Source of the DNA: BOG-931 sp963781725
GTDB taxonomy: Bacteria > Pseudomonadota > Alphaproteobacteria > Rhizobiales > Xanthobacteraceae
Assembly (NCBI GenBank): GCA_963781725.1
Contig: CAWAGV010000002.1
Span: forward strand, 930,001 to 994,000
Direction: 5' to 3'
Length of the DNA: 64,000 bases
Of this stretch, positions 60,891-64,000 are shown piece by piece (positions within the stretch are counted from its first letter, which is position 1; each line of letters opens with the position of its first letter). The notes under the pieces were generated by a model, which saw nothing but the letters and a program-made list of their open reading frames with translations, ran no database searches and was not told where the DNA came from. The position numbers and the translations under genes were made by a program.

Positions 60891-62504
60891 ATGGATACGA
60901 TGGCACAGGCGGATCACGGCCACGACGACAATGGTCATGCTATTCCGCACGGCTGGCGCCGCTATCTCTATTCAACGAACCACAAGGACATCGGCACGAT
61001 GTATCTGGTGTTCGCGATGATGGCCGGCCTGATCGGCGGCGCGCTGTCGGTCGCGATCCGGGCCGAATTGATGTATCCCGGCCTGCAGTTCTTCCACGAG
61101 ACGCACTATTACGATGTCGTCGTCACCGCGCACGGTCTGATCATGATCTTCTTCATGATCATGCCGGCGATGATCGGCGGCTTCGGCAACTGGATGGTGC
61201 CGCTGATGATCGGCGCGCCGGACATGGCGTTCCCGCGCATGAACAACATCTCGTTCTGGCTGCTGCCGGCATCGTTCGCGCTGCTGCTGTCGTCGATGCT
61301 CTTCGAAGGTGAGCCGGGCGCACTGGGCGCCGGCACCGGATGGACCATCTATGCACCGCTGTCGACCTACGGCCATCCCGGCCCGGCGATGGATTTCGTG
61401 ATCCTGTCGCTGCATCTTGCCGGCGCTTCGTCGATCCTCGGCGCCATCAACTTCATCACCACGATCTTCAACATGCGCGCGCCCGGCATGACGCTGCACA
61501 AAATGCCGCTGTTCGTGTGGTCGCAGCTTGTGACGGTGTTCCTGCTGCTATTGGCGCTGCCGGTGCTCGCCGGCGCGATCACCATGCTGCTGACCGACCG
61601 CAATTTCGGCACCACGTTCTTCGATCCGCAGGGCGGCGGCGATCCGCTGCTGTTCCAGCACCTGTTCTGGTTCTTCGGCCACCCCGAAGTGTACATTCTC
61701 ATCCTGCCGGGCTTCGGCATGATCAGCCAGATTGTGGCGACGTTCTCGAAGAAACCGGTATTCGGCTATCTCGGCATGGCCTACGCCATGGTGGCGATCG
61801 GCGGCATCGGCTTCGTGGTGTGGGCGCACCACATGTACACCGTCGGCATGTCCTCCACCGTGCAGGCCTATTTCATCGCCGCCACCATGGTGATCGCGGT
61901 GCCGACCGGCGTGAAGATCTTCTCGTGGATCGCCACGATGTGGGGCGGCTCGATCGAGTTCAAGACGCCGATGCTGTGGGCGATGGGCTTCATCTTCCTG
62001 TTCACGGTCGGCGGCGTGACCGGCGTGGTATTGGCCAATGCCGGTGTCGACCGCGTGTTGCATGATACCTATTACGTCATCGCGCACTTCCACTATGTGC
62101 TGTCGCTCGGCGCGGTGTTCGCAATTTTCGGCGGCTGGTACTACTGGTTCCCGAAGATGACCGGCTACATGTACAGCGAGTTCATCGGCAAGCTGCACTT
62201 CTGGCTCACCTTCATCGGCGTCAACATCGCCTTCTTCCCGCAGCACTTCCTTGGGCTCGCCGGCATGCCGCGCCGCATCGCCGACTATCCCGATGCGTTC
62301 GCCGACTGGAACTTCATCTCGTCGATCGGCTCCTATATCTCGGGCTTCGCTGCGCTGGTGTTCTTCTTCGGCATCATCCACGCCTTCGTGCGCAAGGAGC
62401 GTGCGGCGGCGAACCCGTGGGGGTCCGGCGCGACCACGCTTGAATGGACGCTGTCGTCACCGCCGCCGTTCCATCAATTCGAGACGCTGCCGCTGATCAA
62501 ATGA
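60891..62504 (+). CDS. ctaD: Cytochrome c oxidase subunit I
   Basis: A 537-residue haem-copper oxidase subunit with 12 helices. The CuB/haem a3 ligands lie in WFFGHPEVYILILPGFG and in VWAHHMY; the low-spin haem His is in HYYDVVVTAHGLIMIFFMI, and the two haem His in HDTYYVIAHFHYVLSLG. The D/K-channel features of A-type oxidases are present (E in GHPEVY, Y in the same loop). GAAGGAACTGGTA precedes the ATG. Translationally coupled to ctaB. Confidence 0.97.
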   Translation: MDTMAQADHGHDDNGHAIPHGWRRYLYSTNHKDIGTMYLVFAMMAGLIGGALSVAIRAELMYPGLQFFHETHYYDVVVTAHGLIMIFFMIMPAMIGGFGNWMVPLMIGAPDMAFPRMNNISFWLLPASFALLLSSMLFEGEPGALGAGTGWTIYAPLSTYGHPGPAMDFVILSLHLAGASSILGAINFITTIFNMRAPGMTLHKMPLFVWSQLVTVFLLLLALPVLAGAITMLLTDRNFGTTFFDPQGGGDPLLFQHLFWFFGHPEVYILILPGFGMISQIVATFSKKPVFGYLGMAYAMVAIGGIGFVVWAHHMYTVGMSSTVQAYFIAATMVIAVPTGVKIFSWIATMWGGSIEFKTPMLWAMGFIFLFTVGGVTGVVLANAGVDRVLHDTYYVIAHFHYVLSLGAVFAIFGGWYYWFPKMTGYMYSEFIGKLHFWLTFIGVNIAFFPQHFLGLAGMPRRIADYPDAFADWNFISSIGSYISGFAALVFFFGIIHAFVRKERAAANPWGSGATTLEWTLSSPPPFHQFETLPLIK

Positions 62505-63415
62505 GCGTAACGGTCGCACGCACCGAACCCAGCATCGCTGGAGCCGGCGATTACATCGAGCTGATGAAGCCGCGGGTGATGTCGCTCGTGGTGTTCACGG
62601 CGCTGGTCGGGCTTTATGTCGCTCCCGGCCACGTGCATCCGGTGATCGCGCTGGCCGCCCTGCTCTGCATCGCGGTCGGCGCCGGCGCCGCAGGCGCGCT
62701 CAACATGTGGTACGACGCCGACATCGACGCGCGCATGGCGCGCACCGCCGGTCGGCCGATTCCGCGCGGCGACGTTGCGCCCGGCGAGGCCGCGGCCTTC
62801 GGCATGACGCTGGCGGCATTTTCGATCGCAGCGCTCGGCGTCCTGGTGAACTGGCTGGCGGCCGCCCTGCTCGCTTTCACCATATTCTTCTATGTCGTCG
62901 TCTACACGATGTGGCTGAAGCGCTCGACGCCGCAGAACATCGTGATCGGCGGCGCTGCCGGCGCCTTGCCGCCGATGATCGGCTGGGCGGCGGCAACCGG
63001 CAGCCTGTCGATCGAGCCGGTCGTGCTGTTTCTCATCATTTTCTTCTGGACGCCGCCGCATTTCTGGGCGCTCTCGCTCTACCGCACCGAAGACTACGCG
63101 CGGGCCGGCATTCCGATGCTGCCGGTGGTGGCGGGCGAAGCCGCAACGCGCCGCCAGATCGTGCTCTACACCCTGATCCTGGCGCCGCTCGGCGTCGCGC
63201 CGTGGCTGCTGGGTTATGCCGGCGCCGCTTACGGCATTGTCGCGCTGGCAACCGGTGCGGCGATGATCGTGCTGGCGCTGCGGGTGCGCGCCGAGCGCCA
63301 GGGTCACATCGCGAGCAAGCAGCTGTTTGGCTTCTCGATCCTCTACCTGTTCCTGCTGTTCGCGATGCTCCTCATTGATCGGATGCCGGGAGGGCTCTTG
63401 AGCCTCCTGGCATGA
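62501..63415 (+). CDS. ctaB: Protoheme IX farnesyltransferase
   Basis: A 304-residue polytopic prenyltransferase: MKPRVMSLVVFTALVGLYVAPG, the first Asp-rich loop NMWYDADIDARMARTAGRPIPRG, and the second loop containing FWTPPHFWALSLYRTEDYARAGIPMLP. It makes haem O for the oxidase. Start overlaps the ctaD stop (ATGA). Confidence 0.96.
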   Translation: MSVTVARTEPSIAGAGDYIELMKPRVMSLVVFTALVGLYVAPGHVHPVIALAALLCIAVGAGAAGALNMWYDADIDARMARTAGRPIPRGDVAPGEAAAFGMTLAAFSIAALGVLVNWLAAALLAFTIFFYVVVYTMWLKRSTPQNIVIGGAAGALPPMIGWAAATGSLSIEPVVLFLIIFFWTPPHFWALSLYRTEDYARAGIPMLPVVAGEAATRRQIVLYTLILAPLGVAPWLLGYAGAAYGIVALATGAAMIVLALRVRAERQGHIASKQLFGFSILYLFLLFAMLLIDRMPGGLLSLLA

Positions 63416-63603
63416 CGATAGCGAGCGTCAACATGAGCGACAGTCAGCAGCCGGAACAAGGCATCAGGCTTACGGAGCAACAGCTCCGCGCCCGCCGCAA
63501 CCGCTCGGTGGCCATCGCGCTCGCGCTTGGCGCCTTCGTTGTCGTCATCTTCCTGGTGACGCTGGTTAAGCTCGGGGGCAACGTGCTGACGAGGCCCATG
63601 TGA
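63412..63603 (+). CDS. CoxF-like small membrane protein
   Basis: A 63-residue protein with a polar N-terminus (EQGIRLTEQQLRARRNRSVAIAL) and one helix (ALGAFVVVIFLVTLVKLGG). Small single-helix proteins of this kind lie between ctaB and ctaG in many alphaproteobacteria and are annotated as CoxF or hypothetical; they probably help oxidase assembly. The start at 63412 overlaps ctaB; ATG 63433 (MSDSQQ) is an alternative. Confidence 0.82.
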   Translation: MTIASVNMSDSQQPEQGIRLTEQQLRARRNRSVAIALALGAFVVVIFLVTLVKLGGNVLTRPM

Positions 63604-63616
63604 TGAGAGCCATGTG

Positions 63617-64000
63617 ATGACGAACAATCAGCCTCCGCAACGGCGCGCGACCCGCCGCGATATGCTGACCGCCTTTATCTGCGGCGGTGTCGTTGCAACG
63701 ATGGTCGGCGCGTCGTTCGCGGCGGTGCCGTTTTACAACTGGTTCTGCCGCACCACCGGCTACGGCGGCACGACCCAGCGCGCCCACGTTGCGCCTACGC
63801 AAACCGGCGCGCGCACGATTACGGTCTATTTCGATTCCAACGTCGCCGGCGGCCTGCCCTGGGACTTCCAGCCCGAGCAGCGGACAGTCGACGTCAAGCT
63901 CGGCGAGGTGGTGACGATCTACTATCACGTCACCAACCAGGCCGCGCGCGTCACCACCGGTCAGGCCGCTTACAACGTCAACCCGCCGACGACCGGCATC
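63617..64000 (+). CDS. ctaG: Cytochrome c oxidase assembly protein CtaG/Cox11 (partial)
   Basis: The first 128 residues of a Cox11-type copper chaperone: a basic start (QRRATRRDMLTAFICGGVVATMVGASFAAVPFYNWFCRTTG) with one helix and the conserved FCRxTG copper region, then the beta-sandwich start VYFDSNVAGGLPWDFQPEQRTVDVKLGE. It is cut by the right edge of the window. It delivers copper to the CuB site. The ATG is preceded by a direct repeat of CCATGTGATGA at 63596-63606 and 63610-63620. Confidence 0.93.
   Translation, partial: MTNNQPPQRRATRRDMLTAFICGGVVATMVGASFAAVPFYNWFCRTTGYGGTTQRAHVAPTQTGARTITVYFDSNVAGGLPWDFQPEQRTVDVKLGEVVTIYYHVTNQAARVTTGQAAYNVNPPTTGI

Overview
The window is GC-rich chromosomal DNA from an alphaproteobacterium, most likely of the Bradyrhizobium/Rhodopseudomonas/Xanthobacteraceae group. 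The evidence is a gcrA cell-cycle regulator gene, a phoR-pstSCAB-phoU-phoB cluster, a SAM-II riboswitch before metZ, a ctaC-ctaD-ctaB-ctaG oxidase operon, orphan tripartite-tricarboxylate-transporter (TTT) binding proteins, and palindromic intergenic repeats typical of that group. I see no rRNA, tRNA or CRISPR array.

Layout. 0-9 kb: a partial gene, a CysZ/EI24-like membrane protein, a small exported NDGG-repeat protein behind an unusually AT-rich phased promoter region, an MFS transporter, a MetE-C-like enzyme, a Rieske ferredoxin, and a CoxG / fumarate-reductase-like flavoprotein / short [2Fe-2S] protein group. 8-18 kb: catabolic accessory genes (two TTT binding proteins, a flavin monooxygenase, a MarR regulator divergent from a Rieske-unknown-amidohydrolase operon) plus cell-wall genes (a DUF2778/Tlde1-like protein and a lytic transglycosylase). 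18-22 kb: an isoquinoline-oxidoreductase-type molybdoenzyme operon with a triheme cytochrome c. 22.3-28.5 kb: the mobile region, with a HicA/DUF1902 toxin-antitoxin pair and two complete IS1595-family elements. I could delimit both elements by terminal inverted repeats and 8-bp target duplications: 22948-24852 and 25479-28483. Each carries passenger genes. 28.5-34 kb: UbiD-type decarboxylase, AhpD-like protein, haloacetate-dehalogenase-like hydrolase, quinone oxidoreductase and a Tat-exported hydrolase.

34-43 kb: a YbhN-like protein, then the phosphate regulon phoR - Pho box - pstS - terminator - pstCAB - phoU - phoB. Both pstS and pstB carry a one-base frame shift near their 3' ends at the same nine-base sequence (AGCAAGATG, same phase). 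In pstB the shift removes the normal stop and joins the frame to phoU. A perfect 291-bp tandem duplication lies between phoB and gcrA. 43-64 kb is mostly housekeeping: argD-argF-hslO, apaG, an OpgC/SGNH/SGNH envelope-glycan cluster, riboswitch-controlled metZ, a long dCTP deaminase, signal peptidase I, tldD, an IalB-like protein and the cytochrome c oxidase operon, which runs off the right edge inside ctaG.

The most interesting items are the two passenger-carrying IS1595 elements and the paired pstS/pstB frame shifts with the potential PstB-PhoU fusion. The latter may be a sequencing artefact and needs read-level checking.
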